64,000 nt of DNA from Halolamina rubra (GCF_000739555.1 NZ_BBJN01000021.1:37447-101446); one strand, 5' to 3'. Counted from the first letter of the stretch, positions 35,339 through 44,505 are shown. The notes: generated by a model not told the origin, from the sequence alone. Numbers and translations: made by a program.

Positions 35339-36625
35339 GTGACCGGAGTGATCACTGGCGTGAGCGTCTCCCACTCGCTCGCGACCGTCGAGGAGGTGGA
35401 GTCGGCCGCGCCCGAGGACCCCAGCGCGGCCGCCCAGCGACTCGCTGCCCGGTCGGGCGTCGACGAGAGCGTCGTGCTCGCGACGTGTAACCGCGCGGAG
35501 GCGTACGTCGTCACCGACGACGGCGCCGACGGCCGCGAGGCGCTGGCCGACTTCGCCCCCGAGGTCCGCGAGGGCGCGGTGACGCAGTTCGACCACGAGG
35601 GCTCGATCCGGCACCTGATGCGGGTCGCGAGCGGGCTGGAGTCGCTGGTGCTCGGCGAGGACCAGATAATCGGGCAGGTGAAGGCGGCGATGGAGCGCGC
35701 CCGCGAGGACGGCACGCTCGGCCCCGTGCTCGAGGAGGCGCTGCTGAAGGCGGTCCACGTCGGCGAGCGCGCCCGCACCGAGACGGCGATCAACGAGGGC
35801 ACGGTCTCCATGGGCTCGGCCGCGGTCGAGCTCGCCGCCCGCGAGGCCGACCTCGACGACGCGACAGCGCTGGTGCTGGGCGCCGGCGAGATGGGGACGC
35901 TCGCGGCCCGCGCGTTCGACGGCGCGGGCGTCGACCGCCTCGTCGTCGCCAACCGCACCGTCACGAACGCCGAGCACGTCGCCCAGGACGTGGGCGTCGA
36001 CGCGGAGGCGGTCGGCCTCCACGACGCCCCCGCCGCCGCGAAGGAGGCGAGCGTCGTCGTCGCCGCGACCGGCGCCGACGACGCGGTGCTCGACGCCGAC
36101 GACCTCGACGGCGCCGACGCGGTCTGTGTCGACATCGCCCGGCCGCGGGACATCGACCCCGCGGCCGACGCGCTCGACGGCGTCGTCGTCCACGACATCG
36201 ACGACCTGGAGCGCGTCACCGAGCGCGCCCACGAACAGCGCCGGACGGCCGCCCGACGGGTCGAGGCGATGATCGACGACGAGCACGACCGCCTGCTCTC
36301 CTCGCTCAAGCGCGCCCGGGCCGACGAGGCGATCCGCGGGATGTACGAGGGCGCCGAGCGGATGAAGGCCCGCGAGCTCGACCGCGCGCTCACCAAGCTC
36401 GAGGCCCAGGGCGAGCTGACCGAGGAGCAGCGCGAGACCGTCGAGGCGCTGGCGGACTCGCTGGTCTCCCAGCTGCTCGCGCCGCCGACGAAGAGCCTGC
36501 GCGAGGCCGCCGGCGAGGACGACTGGAACACGATCCAAACCGCGATGGAGCTGTTCGACCCCACGACCGACGTCGTCGACGCCGAGGGTGCGCCCGACGC
36601 CGCCGAGGAGCCCGCCGGCGAGTAG
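35339..36625 (+). CDS. hemA: Glutamyl-tRNA reductase (HemA)
   Basis: A 428-residue enzyme that makes glutamate-1-semialdehyde from glutamyl-tRNA, the first committed step of tetrapyrrole synthesis. The catalytic Cys lies in LATCNRAEAY; HLMRVASGLESLVLGEDQIIGQVK and AETAINEGTVSMGSAAVELA follow, and the NADPH fold is ALVLGAGEMGTLAARAF. The C-terminal dimer domain is long-helical. GTG start. CCTTTTACC about 40 bases upstream is the likely TATA element. A precorrin-2 dehydrogenase gene often next to hemA in archaea is not seen here. Confidence 0.95.
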   Translation: MTGVITGVSVSHSLATVEEVESAAPEDPSAAAQRLAARSGVDESVVLATCNRAEAYVVTDDGADGREALADFAPEVREGAVTQFDHEGSIRHLMRVASGLESLVLGEDQIIGQVKAAMERAREDGTLGPVLEEALLKAVHVGERARTETAINEGTVSMGSAAVELAAREADLDDATALVLGAGEMGTLAARAFDGAGVDRLVVANRTVTNAEHVAQDVGVDAEAVGLHDAPAAAKEASVVVAATGADDAVLDADDLDGADAVCVDIARPRDIDPAADALDGVVVHDIDDLERVTERAHEQRRTAARRVEAMIDDEHDRLLSSLKRARADEAIRGMYEGAERMKARELDRALTKLEAQGELTEEQRETVEALADSLVSQLLAPPTKSLREAAGEDDWNTIQTAMELFDPTTDVVDAEGAPDAAEEPAGE

Positions 36626-36668
36626 TCGCCGGGCGAACCTTTTCCTCCCTTCCGCGCGAGTATCGAGT

Positions 36669-36944
36669 ATGGCCGAGCCACTGGACGACGACGAGATCGA
36701 GCGCAAACTCCCCGACGACTGGGAGTACGACGGCGACGAGATCATCCGGACGTACGAGTTCGACAACTACGGCAGCGCCGTCCGGTTCGTGAACGACGTG
36801 GCCGACCTCGCCGACGAGGAGTTCCACCATCCCGAGATCACGCTGCGCTTCGACGAAGTGGAGGTGCGCTTCACCACCCACGAGGTCGGCGGCGTCACCG
36901 CGAAGGATCTCCGGCTGGCGGACTACACCGACGGCGAGTACTGA
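36669..36944 (+). CDS. 4a-hydroxytetrahydrobiopterin dehydratase (DCoH/PCD)
   Basis: A 91-residue protein of the pterin dehydratase family. The catalytic motif EEFHHPEI (E-x-x-H-H-P) is intact, with PDDWEYDG near the start and VRFTTHEVGGVTAKDLRLA at the end. It dehydrates 4a-hydroxy-tetrahydropterin made by aromatic amino-acid hydroxylases. The start at MAEPLDDDE is preceded by CCTTTT at 26-29 bases, supporting a leaderless message. No hydroxylase is seen nearby, so its partner is not clear. Confidence 0.9.
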   Translation: MAEPLDDDEIERKLPDDWEYDGDEIIRTYEFDNYGSAVRFVNDVADLADEEFHHPEITLRFDEVEVRFTTHEVGGVTAKDLRLADYTDGEY

Positions 36945-36969
36945 TGGCTCCCCACCCGCGTGGTCGTCG

Positions 36970-37365
36970 ATGAAGGCCGCCTACACGTTCAGGGCGGCGT
37001 TCCGCGTGCCGACCGACGGCGCCGCGCTCGACCCGAACCGGTTCGAGACGACGCTGCGGCTGTTCGCGCCCGCGCCGGGCGTCGAACCCGGCCCGGAGCG
37101 GATCGACTGGCTGTTCTTCCGCGACCGGCTCTGGCACGGCGAGATCGGCGACGAGGCACCGCTGCGCGACGCCGCGAGCGACTGGCTCGGCGTCGAGGTG
37201 GTGTCGCTGTCGTTCTCGGAGCTCCGGGCCGACGACGAGTACCTCGACGCGCTGCGGGCCGAGATCGAGCGCGACCTCTCGCGGTTCAACGCCGAGAGCG
37301 TCGACGAGGTGGTCCACCAGTACCTCGGCTCGTCGGTGCACGTGGTGGCGACCGGGGCGGTGTAA
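36970..37365 (+). CDS. LWR-salt protein
   Basis: A 131-residue haloarchaeal protein of the family named for its LWR motif. The landmarks AAYTFRAAFRVP, LFFRDRLWHGEIGDE, VSLSFSELRADDEYLDALRAEI and YLGSSVHV match it well. The family's motif is FRDxLWRGE; here the arginine is a histidine (LWHGE). Function unknown. The gene starts 25 bases after the pterin dehydratase stop and may be co-transcribed with it. Confidence 0.82.
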   Translation: MKAAYTFRAAFRVPTDGAALDPNRFETTLRLFAPAPGVEPGPERIDWLFFRDRLWHGEIGDEAPLRDAASDWLGVEVVSLSFSELRADDEYLDALRAEIERDLSRFNAESVDEVVHQYLGSSVHVVATGAV

Positions 37366-37412
37366 CCCGCGTGAGAAAAGCACTTACCCCCGTACCCGCT
37401 AGCTCCGTCCCC

Positions 37413-38060
37413 ATGTACGACTTCTGGCTCCTCGACCTCGACGGCACGGTCGTCGACGTGGAGCCCCGCTACCGCCACGAGGTGTTCGAGGCGGTCGGCG
37501 ACCGGCTGGGTCGGGAGTTCACCCGCGAGGAGGTCGAGACGCTCTGGCACGGCCTCGGCGGCCCGCGCAGCGAGAAGCTGCAGGCGATGGGGCTGGACCC
37601 GGGGACGTTCTGGCCCGCCCTCCACGAGGCCGAGGACCCAGAAACCCGCGCCGAGGCGACGTTCGTCCACGACGACGCCGCCGCGCTGCTCGACGAACTC
37701 GACCGCGCGGGCCGCCCCGTCGGCGTCGTCACCCACTGCGCGCCGTTCCTCGCGAACCACGTCGTCGACCACCTCGACCTGCGCTCGCGCTTCGACGCGT
37801 TCGTCACCTGCTCGGACGACCTGGGCTGGAAGCCCGACCCCGAGCCGGTTCGCCACACGATGGACCGACTCGGCGTCGACGACGGCGGCGACGGCGTGCT
37901 CGCCGGCGACGGCTCCAGCGACGTGGGTGCGGCGTGGAACGCCGGCCTCGACGCGGTCCACGTCGAGCGCCACGGCCCGGAGCGCCGCGGCCAGTGCGTG
38001 CTCGCGGACCACCGCGTCGAGCGGTTCACCGAGCTCGACGACCGCGTTCTCCCGAACTAA
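37413..38060 (+). CDS. HAD-superfamily hydrolase
   Basis: A 215-residue phosphatase-like protein. HAD motif I is LLDLDGTVVD with Asp8 (nucleophile) and Asp10 (acid/base); motif II is VGVVTHC; the later K is in WKPDPEPV and motif IV acids in LAGDGSSDV. The cap is of the C1 helical type (residues 17-80), as in phosphoglycolate phosphatase-like enzymes. Substrate unknown. The ATG is 27-30 bases after CTTACC. It runs into the stop of the next, convergent gene with a four-base overlap. Confidence 0.87.
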   Translation: MYDFWLLDLDGTVVDVEPRYRHEVFEAVGDRLGREFTREEVETLWHGLGGPRSEKLQAMGLDPGTFWPALHEAEDPETRAEATFVHDDAAALLDELDRAGRPVGVVTHCAPFLANHVVDHLDLRSRFDAFVTCSDDLGWKPDPEPVRHTMDRLGVDDGGDGVLAGDGSSDVGAAWNAGLDAVHVERHGPERRGQCVLADHRVERFTELDDRVLPN

Positions 38061-38662
38061 TCCCCGATCGCCTCGCGGGCGACCGGACCGATCCGCTCCA
38101 GAAACAGGTCGTGCTGGGCCGGCGCGGGGTGGAGGTCGTCGCCGGCGATCAGTTCCGGGCGATCGACCACCTCCCTCGACGGCGGTACCACGTCGACGAG
38201 CCGCGTCCCCCGCGCTTTCGCTTCCGCTCGGACGATCTCGTTGTACCGTTCCAGTCGCTCGGCGTGCTCGGCGGGGTCGTTCTCCCGTCCGACAGGCGTG
38301 AGCGTGTAGTCCGGCACCGTGAGCACGACCACGGAGTCGGGATCCGCGGCGAAGCCGAGCGCGCGGTCGAGCAGCGCCCGGAACTTCGGCGCGAACGTCG
38401 CCGGCGGCTCGCCCTGGAAGCAGTTGTTCGCGCCGATCAGCAGCGTCACGAGGTCGAACGGACCGTCCGGTCCTCGATCGCTGATCGCCGCGTCCAGGTC
38501 GTCGGTCGTCCAGCCGTTCTCGGCGATCACGACCGGGTCGGCGACCGACTCGTCCGCCTCGCGCAGCCGTGCTGTGAGCTTCGACACCCAGCGCTCGCCG
38601 GGATCGACCCCGGTGCCGATCGTGTAGGAGTCGCCGAGCGCGAGGATCCGTCGCCCGGCCAT
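38057..38662 (-). CDS. SGNH/GDSL-type esterase
   Basis: A 201-residue hydrolase. Block I is ILALGDSYTIGTG with nucleophile Ser12; block III is LIGANNCF; block V is DDLHPAPAQH with the Asp/His of the triad. No signal peptide, so it acts in the cytoplasm. Its ATG overlaps the stop of the MoeA-type gene upstream on the same strand (ATGA), so it probably sits in the molybdenum-cofactor operon. Substrate unknown. Confidence 0.88.
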   Translation of the reverse strand: MAGRRILALGDSYTIGTGVDPGERWVSKLTARLREADESVADPVVIAENGWTTDDLDAAISDRGPDGPFDLVTLLIGANNCFQGEPPATFAPKFRALLDRALGFAADPDSVVVLTVPDYTLTPVGRENDPAEHAERLERYNEIVRAEAKARGTRLVDVVPPSREVVDRPELIAGDDLHPAPAQHDLFLERIGPVAREAIGD

Positions 38663-40560
38663 CACTCCGCGGCGCTGAACCCCGGCAGCTCGGCCAGCAG
38701 CTCGTCGATGCCCGCGAGCGCGGCCTTCAGCTCCTCGACGCCCGGCTTCTCGACGCGTGCGGGGTTGGCCCGGACGCGGACGGTCTGCGTGTCGACGGGG
38801 ACGAAGCCGAGCCCCAGCTTCTCGGCGGTCGCGCGCAGCCCGAGGCCCGCGTCAGCTTTCCCGGCGAGCACGCGCCGCGCGGGGCTCTCGTGAGCCTTGA
38901 GCGTGAACTCGTAGCCGTCGATCGCGGCCTGCAGGTCGGCGGCGTCGGCGTCGCGCGCGGCGGCCAGCCGTTCGAGTTCGGCGTCGGCGCTGGCCCTGAG
39001 CCCGGTCGCCGTGTCGAGGTTGACGAAGCGCAGGTCGCCGTCGACCAGCGTCCCGAACCCGTCGACGCCGTCGGGGTTGTCCGCGGGGACGATCAGCCCC
39101 CACTCGCGCTCCCAGGCGCCGAGTTCGACCGCCTCCACCTCGCGGCGGACGGGGCCGGCGACGACGGCGGCGTCGGGCAGCCCGTCGCGCAGGCGCCGCA
39201 GCCCCTCCCGAGAGCCGACGGGGAGGAACCGGCTCGAGCCGAGCCCGTCCAGCAGCCGGGAGAACGCGGGGTCGTCCTCGCCGAACGCGAGCAGCGCTGG
39301 CGTCCGGACGTTCGGCGAGAACAGCGTCACCCGCACCTGCTCGCCCTCGGCGAGGTACTCCGTGTCGGCGTCGACCTCGACGACGCCGTCGGCCTCGACG
39401 AGGCTGGTGGTCGCGCCCGACCCCTTGTCGACGGGGTAGACGAGCGTCTCGCCCGCCTCGTTCTCGACGAGCCCGACCGGCATCAGCCGGGTACGCCCCT
39501 CGCTGTAGCGCTCCTCGGCCGCGAGCGTCCCCTCGACGGTCGCGGTCCGTGGCTCGGGCACGCCCGCCGCTCGCCGGATCGCCGGCGCGACGAACGTCCG
39601 GAAGATCGTGAGCGCGGAGACGGGGTAGCCCGGCAGGCCGACGTAGGCGCTGTCCTCCAGTCGCCCGACGAGCATCGGCTTCCCCGGCTTGACGGAGACG
39701 CCGTGGAGCAGGAGTTCGCCGCGGTCCTCGATCACCTGGTACACCACGTCGACGGCCGACGCCGACGTGGAGCCCGAGGAGAGCACCAGGTCGCACTCCG
39801 CGGCGGCGGTCGTCAGCGCCTCCTCCATCGCCGCCATGTCGTCGCCGGCGTGGGGGTAGAGTTCGGCCTCCCCGCCGGCCTCCTCGACGCCGGCGGCGAT
39901 GGTGTAGCTGTTCACGTCGTAGATCTGGCCGGCGTCGCTGTTCAGCTCCTCGCCGGGCCGGACCAGCTCGTCGCCGGTCGAGACGATCCCGACCGTCGGC
40001 TTCCCGCGCACCTCGACCTCGCCCGCCCCGAGCGCCGAGAGCAGGCCGATCTCGCGGGGCGTGAGCTCGGTGCCGGGCCCCAGCGCGCGCTGGCCGGCGG
40101 CGATGTCGGCGCCGGCGGGCATCACGTGGTCGCCGGGCGCGACCGAGGTGCGGATCTCGATCGCGTCGCGCCCGTCTGCGGCCTCGTCGGTTTTCTCGAC
40201 CATCACCACCGCGTCGGCGCCGTCGGGCATCACCGCGCCCGTCGAGATCTCGGCGCACTCGCCGTCGCCGACGGCCACGTCGGGCTCGCTGCCGGCGTGG
40301 ACCGCCCCCACGAGCTCGAGCGTCGCGGGGTCGGCCTCGTCGGCGCCGAACGTGTCGCCCGCCCGGACCGCGTAGCCGTCCATCGACGCCCGGTCGAAGC
40401 CGGGCACGTCGAGGTCGGCGTCGACGCGCTCGGCGAGGATCCGCCCGCGGGCGTCCTCCAGGGGGACGGTCTCCGGCTCGGGCTCGAGGTCCAGCGACGC
40501 GATCGCCTCGTGCGCTTTCGCCGGCTCGGTGAGGTCGCGGAACTCCTTGCGGTCGCTCAT
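38662..40560 (-). CDS. MoeA-type molybdenum cofactor protein fused to a substrate-binding-like domain
   Basis: A 632-residue protein. Residues 1-410 are the MoeA/CinA-type fold (FDRASMDGYAVRAGDTFGADE, SGAVMPDGADAVVMVEKTD, IVSTGDELV, SSGSTSASAVDVVYQVIED, KPGKPMLVGRL, LPGYPVSALTIFRTF), which inserts molybdate into adenylated molybdopterin. Residues from about 430 are a periplasmic-binding-protein-like domain (FAFGEDDPAF, RLLDGLGSSRFLPVGSREGLRRLRDG, LRASADAELERL), known in archaea and actinobacteria fused to MoeA; it may sense molybdate or another ligand. It follows a second MoeA gene by an ATGA overlap. Confidence 0.88.
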   Translation of the reverse strand: MSDRKEFRDLTEPAKAHEAIASLDLEPEPETVPLEDARGRILAERVDADLDVPGFDRASMDGYAVRAGDTFGADEADPATLELVGAVHAGSEPDVAVGDGECAEISTGAVMPDGADAVVMVEKTDEAADGRDAIEIRTSVAPGDHVMPAGADIAAGQRALGPGTELTPREIGLLSALGAGEVEVRGKPTVGIVSTGDELVRPGEELNSDAGQIYDVNSYTIAAGVEEAGGEAELYPHAGDDMAAMEEALTTAAAECDLVLSSGSTSASAVDVVYQVIEDRGELLLHGVSVKPGKPMLVGRLEDSAYVGLPGYPVSALTIFRTFVAPAIRRAAGVPEPRTATVEGTLAAEERYSEGRTRLMPVGLVENEAGETLVYPVDKGSGATTSLVEADGVVEVDADTEYLAEGEQVRVTLFSPNVRTPALLAFGEDDPAFSRLLDGLGSSRFLPVGSREGLRRLRDGLPDAAVVAGPVRREVEAVELGAWEREWGLIVPADNPDGVDGFGTLVDGDLRFVNLDTATGLRASADAELERLAAARDADAADLQAAIDGYEFTLKAHESPARRVLAGKADAGLGLRATAEKLGLGFVPVDTQTVRVRANPARVEKPGVEELKAALAGIDELLAELPGFSAAE

Positions 40561-41795
40561 TGGCGGGCCTCCCAGTTCTGGACCGCGACGGTCTCGCCCG
40601 CGTCGATCCCCTCGGCGGCCTCCGGGACGACGACCCAGCCGTCCGCGAGCGCGACGCTCGACAGCACGCCCGAGCCCGACACCCGGGTCGGAACCGCCGC
40701 GGGGAGGGGGTCGTCCTCGCGCTCCTCGAGCGTCACGCGGGCGAACGTCCGGACGCCGGGCTCGCTGGCGATCTTCCGCTCCAGGACGGCCTCAGTGGTC
40801 GGGTGGGGTGGCAGCGGCGCGTCCATCGCGCGCTTCACCGCCGGGCGGAGGAACTGCACGGCGTTGACGATCGTCGCGACGGGGTAGCCCGGCAGCATCA
40901 GCACGGGCGTCCCCTCACAGACGGCGAAGCCGAACGGGTGGCCCGGTTTGAGCGCGACGCCGTGGACGACGATCTCGCCGAGCTCCTCCAGCACCTCGGG
41001 CAGCAGGTCGCGCTGACCAACCGACGAGCCGCCGGAGGTGACGACGAGGTCGCCGTCGAGCCCCGAGCGGATCGCTTCCTCCAGCGCGTCCTCGTCGTCG
41101 GGCACCACGTCGAGCTCGGTCGGCTCGCCGCCCCAGCGCTCGACGAACCGTGCGACGGTGAGGCCGTTGGTCTCGATCGTCTCGCCGGGGCCGGGGTTCG
41201 CCTGCACCAGCTCGTCGCCGGTCGGGATCACGGTCACGTCGGGCTTCTCGAACACCGGAACCTCGGTGAAGCCGACGGACTTCAGCAGGCCGAGATCGGA
41301 GGGTCGCAGGACGGCGCCGGGGTCGTACAGATGCTGGCCCTCGGTCACGTCCTCGCCGGCGGGGGCGACGTTCTCGCCCTCCGCGACGGCGTCGAACACC
41401 TCGACATCGTCGGCGATCGGTTCGGCCTGCTCGATCTTCACCACGGCGTCGGCGCCGTCGGGCAGCGCGCTCCCGGTGTGGACCCGGAGCGCCTGGTTCG
41501 GGCCGACGGAGCCCGCGGTCGGTTCGTCGTCGACGGCGCGGAGGACCTCCGGCGAGCGGTCCGAGGCGCCGAACGTGTCGCCGGCCCGGACCGCGAAGCC
41601 GTCCATCGCCGCCTCCGGCGCCGACGGCACGTTCGCGGGCGCCTCGAGCGTCGTCGCCAGCGTGCGGCCGTCCGCCTCCGCCAGCGGCAGGTGCTCGACG
41701 CGGCCGTGGGGGTCGACGGCGTCCCGCAGCGCCGCGAGCGCGTCGTCGACCCGGGTTCGTTGCTTGAAGCCGGACTGCTTCCGGTCGGTGCTCAT
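40557..41795 (-). CDS. moeA: Molybdopterin molybdotransferase MoeA
   Basis: A 412-residue enzyme of the molybdenum cofactor pathway with the typical landmarks: MDGFAVRAGDTFGASD, TGSALPDGADAVVKIEQAEP, VIPTGDELV, TSGGSSVGQRDLLPEVLEELG, KPGHPFGFAV, LPGYPVATIVNAVQFLRP, and a C-terminal domain IV. ATG at MSTDRKQSGF; open frame upstream includes repeat sequence and is not coding. First gene of an operon with the fused MoeA and the SGNH hydrolase. The two tandem MoeA paralogues may serve molybdenum and tungsten enzymes separately, as proposed for other archaea. Confidence 0.93.
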   Translation of the reverse strand: MSTDRKQSGFKQRTRVDDALAALRDAVDPHGRVEHLPLAEADGRTLATTLEAPANVPSAPEAAMDGFAVRAGDTFGASDRSPEVLRAVDDEPTAGSVGPNQALRVHTGSALPDGADAVVKIEQAEPIADDVEVFDAVAEGENVAPAGEDVTEGQHLYDPGAVLRPSDLGLLKSVGFTEVPVFEKPDVTVIPTGDELVQANPGPGETIETNGLTVARFVERWGGEPTELDVVPDDEDALEEAIRSGLDGDLVVTSGGSSVGQRDLLPEVLEELGEIVVHGVALKPGHPFGFAVCEGTPVLMLPGYPVATIVNAVQFLRPAVKRAMDAPLPPHPTTEAVLERKIASEPGVRTFARVTLEEREDDPLPAAVPTRVSGSGVLSSVALADGWVVVPEAAEGIDAGETVAVQNWEARQ

Positions 41796-41851
41796 TAGCA
41801 GGGGGTAGCGGTCCCGTGGTGAAAAAGGGGGGTAACCCCGGACCGCGGCGC

Positions 41852-42003
41852 GCGACCGGCGCGGGCCGTCGGGCCCGCGCACGGAGCCACGCCGCGGTCG
41901 GTACCCACGAATCACGGTCAGCGACCAGCGCGGGCCGTCGGGCCCTGCGCAAGGAGCCACGCCGCGGTCGGTAACCACGAATCACGGCCAGCGACCAGCG
42001 CCG
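41852..42003. repeat. Tandem structured repeat, 69-70 bp units (2.2 copies)
   Basis: Copies start at 41852 and 41921, with a third cut off at 41991-42003. Each starts with GCGACC and contains a hairpin (GCGCGGGCC, tetraloop GTCG, GGCCCGCGC at 41859-41880), then GGAGCCACGCCGCGGTCGGT and CCACGAATCACGG. Copy two has one inserted T in the stem. The same layout (GCGACC, hairpin, GGAGC.CCA.GCCG.GG, GTAC) is found at 2268-2407, suggesting one repeat family. Confidence 0.85.
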
Positions 42004-42021
42004 TCGATCGACCCGCCGAAC

Positions 42022-42735
42022 TCACTCCCCCAGCGCCATCGCGACGCTGTACATCCGCCCCTCGTCGCTGCTCCCGGTCGATTTCGCCAGCCGTTCGGCC
42101 TCGGTGATCAGCTGCTGGCCGAGCGCGTCGGGCAGCGACTTCGCGTGCCCGCGGACTTCAGCGGTGTGGGCCGTGAGGTGGCTCTCCGTCCACGGCACCG
42201 GCTCCAGGATCGTCCGGGTCCGATCGTGTTCCCAGCCGTGGCCGCCGAACAGGCGCCGCAGCCCGTCGGCAGGGTAGAACGTCAGCGCCGGTCGCGCCCC
42301 CGCCAGCTCGGCGGCGGCGTTCTCGACGCCGAACAGCTGCCGCACGGGCGAGTCGGGCGGCATCGGCTCGTAGTCGTCGACGACCAGCGTCGCGCCCGGC
42401 GCGGCGACGCGGGTGAGTTCGGCGGCGATCGGCGCCGCGGCGTCGTTCGGGAGCACGTTGAACAGCGCGTGGGCGGTGATCGCGTCGACGGCGTCTTCCG
42501 GGAGCGGGAGCGCCCGGAGGTCGGCCTCGAGCAGTTCGACGCGGTCGTCGTCCGGGAAGCGCTCGCGGACGCCCGCGGCGTGGTCGGCGCGGTCGGTGAC
42601 GGCGTACACCTGTTCGGCGCCCGCGTCGAGCAGGCCCGCGGTGGCGTTGCCGACGCCGGCGCCGGCTTCGAGACAGGTCGCCCCGGCGAGGTCGCGGTCG
42701 GCGAGGGCGGTCGAGACGGAGTCGGGGACCTCCAT
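42022..42735 (-). CDS. Class I SAM-dependent methyltransferase
   Basis: A 237-residue methyltransferase. Motif I for S-adenosylmethionine is [20 protein letters not shown], followed by an acidic residue at the end of strand 2 (YAVTD), then [30 protein letters not shown] as motifs II-III. The start is the ATG of MEVPDSVS. Substrate unknown. It is divergent from the cytidylate kinase gene, 111 bases apart. Confidence 0.85.
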   Translation of the reverse strand: MEVPDSVSTALADRDLAGATCLEAGAGVGNATAGLLDAGAEQVYAVTDRADHAAGVRERFPDDDRVELLEADLRALPLPEDAVDAITAHALFNVLPNDAAAPIAAELTRVAAPGATLVVDDYEPMPPDSPVRQLFGVENAAAELAGARPALTFYPADGLRRLFGGHGWEHDRTRTILEPVPWTESHLTAHTAEVRGHAKSLPDALGQQLITEAERLAKSTGSSDEGRMYSVAMALGE

Positions 42736-42846
42736 GGGCGGTGGTCCGGCGCGGCGGGGCAAAGCGCTGGCGGGCGAGCGTCACGGTCTCCCACGGCGAC
42801 GACCGCGAACGGCAACGACTTTGCCGCTCTGCCCGCGAGAGTCGCT

Positions 42847-43425
42847 ATGTTACTCACCGTCTCCGGCCCGCCGGGCAGCGGGAAGAGCACGAACGCCGAA
42901 CTGCTCGCGGAGCGTTTCGACCTCGAACACATCTCCGGCGGCGACATCTTCCGCCAGCTCGCCGACGAGCGCGGCTACACCCCCGTCGAGTTCAACGAGC
43001 TCGCCGAGGAGGAGGAACAGATCGACAAGGACCTCGACCGGCGCCTCCGCACCATCGCCGCCAGCCGTGACGACGTGCTGCTCGAGTCCCGGCTCGCGGG
43101 CTGGCTCGCGGCCGAGCACGCCGATCTGCGGTTCTGGCTCGACGCCCCGCTCGACGTGCGCGCCGAGCGCATCGCCGCCCGCGAGGAGAAGACCGTCGCG
43201 GAGGCCCGCGCGGTCACCGAGCGCCGCGAGGGGAGCGAGGCCAAGCGCTACGCGGAGCTGTACGACGTCGACATCACCGACCTGAGCATCTACGACGCCG
43301 CGATCAACACCGCCCGCTGGGGCGAGGAAGTCGTGCCGGAGATGCTCACCGCCGCCGTCGAGCGCTACGACCCCGAACTGGACGAAGGGAAGTACCCCGT
43401 CGAGGGCGTCCGCTACGAGTTCTGA
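42847..43425 (+). CDS. cmk: Cytidylate kinase, archaeal
   Basis: A 192-residue kinase that phosphorylates CMP and dCMP. Walker A is [21 protein letters not shown]; archaeal [19 protein letters not shown], the LID with [10 protein letters not shown], and DITDLSIYD for the base match archaeal Cmk. The gene is directly upstream of cbf5, 2 bases between stop and start, a pairing common in archaea near secY/adk. ATG start confirmed by the immediate Walker motif. Confidence 0.95.
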   Translation: MLLTVSGPPGSGKSTNAELLAERFDLEHISGGDIFRQLADERGYTPVEFNELAEEEEQIDKDLDRRLRTIAASRDDVLLESRLAGWLAAEHADLRFWLDAPLDVRAERIAAREEKTVAEARAVTERREGSEAKRYAELYDVDITDLSIYDAAINTARWGEEVVPEMLTAAVERYDPELDEGKYPVEGVRYEF

Positions 43426-43427
43426 CC

Positions 43428-44357
43428 GTGACCGACCCGCTCCGCGACCCGCCGGGCGAGCGCGCCGTCGAGGAGCTCCTCAGTTTCGGCGTCGTCAACC
43501 TCGACAAGCCCGCCGGCCCCTCGGCCCACCAGGTGGCGGCGTGGGTCCGGGACCTCGCGGGCGTCGACCGCGCCGCCCACGCGGGCACGCTCGACCCGAA
43601 AGTGACGGGCTGTCTGCCGACGATGCTCGGCGACGCCACCCGGCTCGCCCCCGTCTTCCTCGAAGGCAGTAAGGAGTACGTCGCCGTGCTCGAACTCCAC
43701 GGGCTGGCGCCGACGGACGCCGAATCGACGATCGCCGAGTTCGAGACCGAGATCTACCAGAAGCCGCCCCGGAAGAGCGCGGTCGCCCGGCGTCTGCGCT
43801 CCCGGGAGATCTACGAGCTCGACCTGCTGGAGCTACAGGATCGCCAGGCGCTCCTGCGGATCCGCTGTGAGAGCGGCACGTACGTCCGGAAGCTCTGTCA
43901 CGACCTCGGGCTGGCGCTCGGCACCGGCGGACACATGGGCGCGCTCCGGCGCGTCGCGACCGACCCGTTCGACGACACCGACCTCCGGACGCTGCAGGAC
44001 CTCGCCGACGGCCTCGCGTGGGCGCGCGAGGACGACGGCTCGTCGGCACGGGGAGCCGACGAGGACGAACACGAGGCGTTCCTCCGCGAGGTGGTCTCGC
44101 CCGCCGAGCGCGCGATGGCGCACCTGCCCGCGATCACGATCGCGCCCAGCGCCGCCCGGGAGGTCGCGGAGGGGGCGCCCGTCTACGCGCCGGGCGTCGT
44201 CGACTACGACGACGCGGCCGCCGCGCTCGACCCGGGCGACGACGACCTGCTCGCCTGCTACACGCCCGACGGGAGCGCGGTCTGTCTCGGGAAACTCGTC
44301 GGCGACCTCGACGCCGAGTCGGGCGAGGTGGTGTCGCTCGAGCGCGTGCTGGTGTAG
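43428..44357 (+). CDS. truB: RNA-guided tRNA/rRNA pseudouridine synthase Cbf5
   Basis: A 309-residue pseudouridine synthase of the TruB/Cbf5 family: catalytic Asp56 in HAGTLDPKVTG, LDKPAGPSAHQVAAW, YVRKLCHDLGLALGTGGHMGALRR, and a C-terminal PUA domain (about 230-309). In archaea it works with Nop10, Gar1 and L7Ae on H/ACA guide RNAs and also makes tRNA Psi55. GTG start, two bases after cmk. Usually called cbf5; truB is used as a database symbol. Confidence 0.94.
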   Translation: MTDPLRDPPGERAVEELLSFGVVNLDKPAGPSAHQVAAWVRDLAGVDRAAHAGTLDPKVTGCLPTMLGDATRLAPVFLEGSKEYVAVLELHGLAPTDAESTIAEFETEIYQKPPRKSAVARRLRSREIYELDLLELQDRQALLRIRCESGTYVRKLCHDLGLALGTGGHMGALRRVATDPFDDTDLRTLQDLADGLAWAREDDGSSARGADEDEHEAFLREVVSPAERAMAHLPAITIAPSAAREVAEGAPVYAPGVVDYDDAAAALDPGDDDLLACYTPDGSAVCLGKLVGDLDAESGEVVSLERVLV

Positions 44358-44397
44358 GCGGAGCCTTTTTGCCGACACTCTCGAACGTGCTGGAACG

Positions 44398-44505
44398 ATG
44401 ACCGACGACGACGCGGACCCCGACAGCGATGACGAGCGCAGCCGCTCGGAACGCCTGTCCCACGGCGTTCTCAACGTGGTGGAGTTCGTTCTCGATCTCT
44501 TCTGA
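44398..44505 (+). CDS. Possible small acidic peptide after cbf5
   Basis: A possible 35-residue peptide (MTDDDADPDSDDERSRSERL, HGVLNVVEFVLDLF) with a very acidic head and an amphipathic tail. It is preceded at 28-32 bases by TTTTT, like other leaderless genes here, and the composition fits a haloarchaeal protein. It could also be a chance frame; no homologue can be named. Confidence 0.35.
   Translation: MTDDDADPDSDDERSRSERLSHGVLNVVEFVLDLF

Noticed and set aside
41798..41985. Coding extension of MoeA through the 69-base repeat
   Set aside because: The frame translates the repeat as [13 protein letters not shown] segments; it is repeat DNA, and the MoeA fold starts at MSTDRK.
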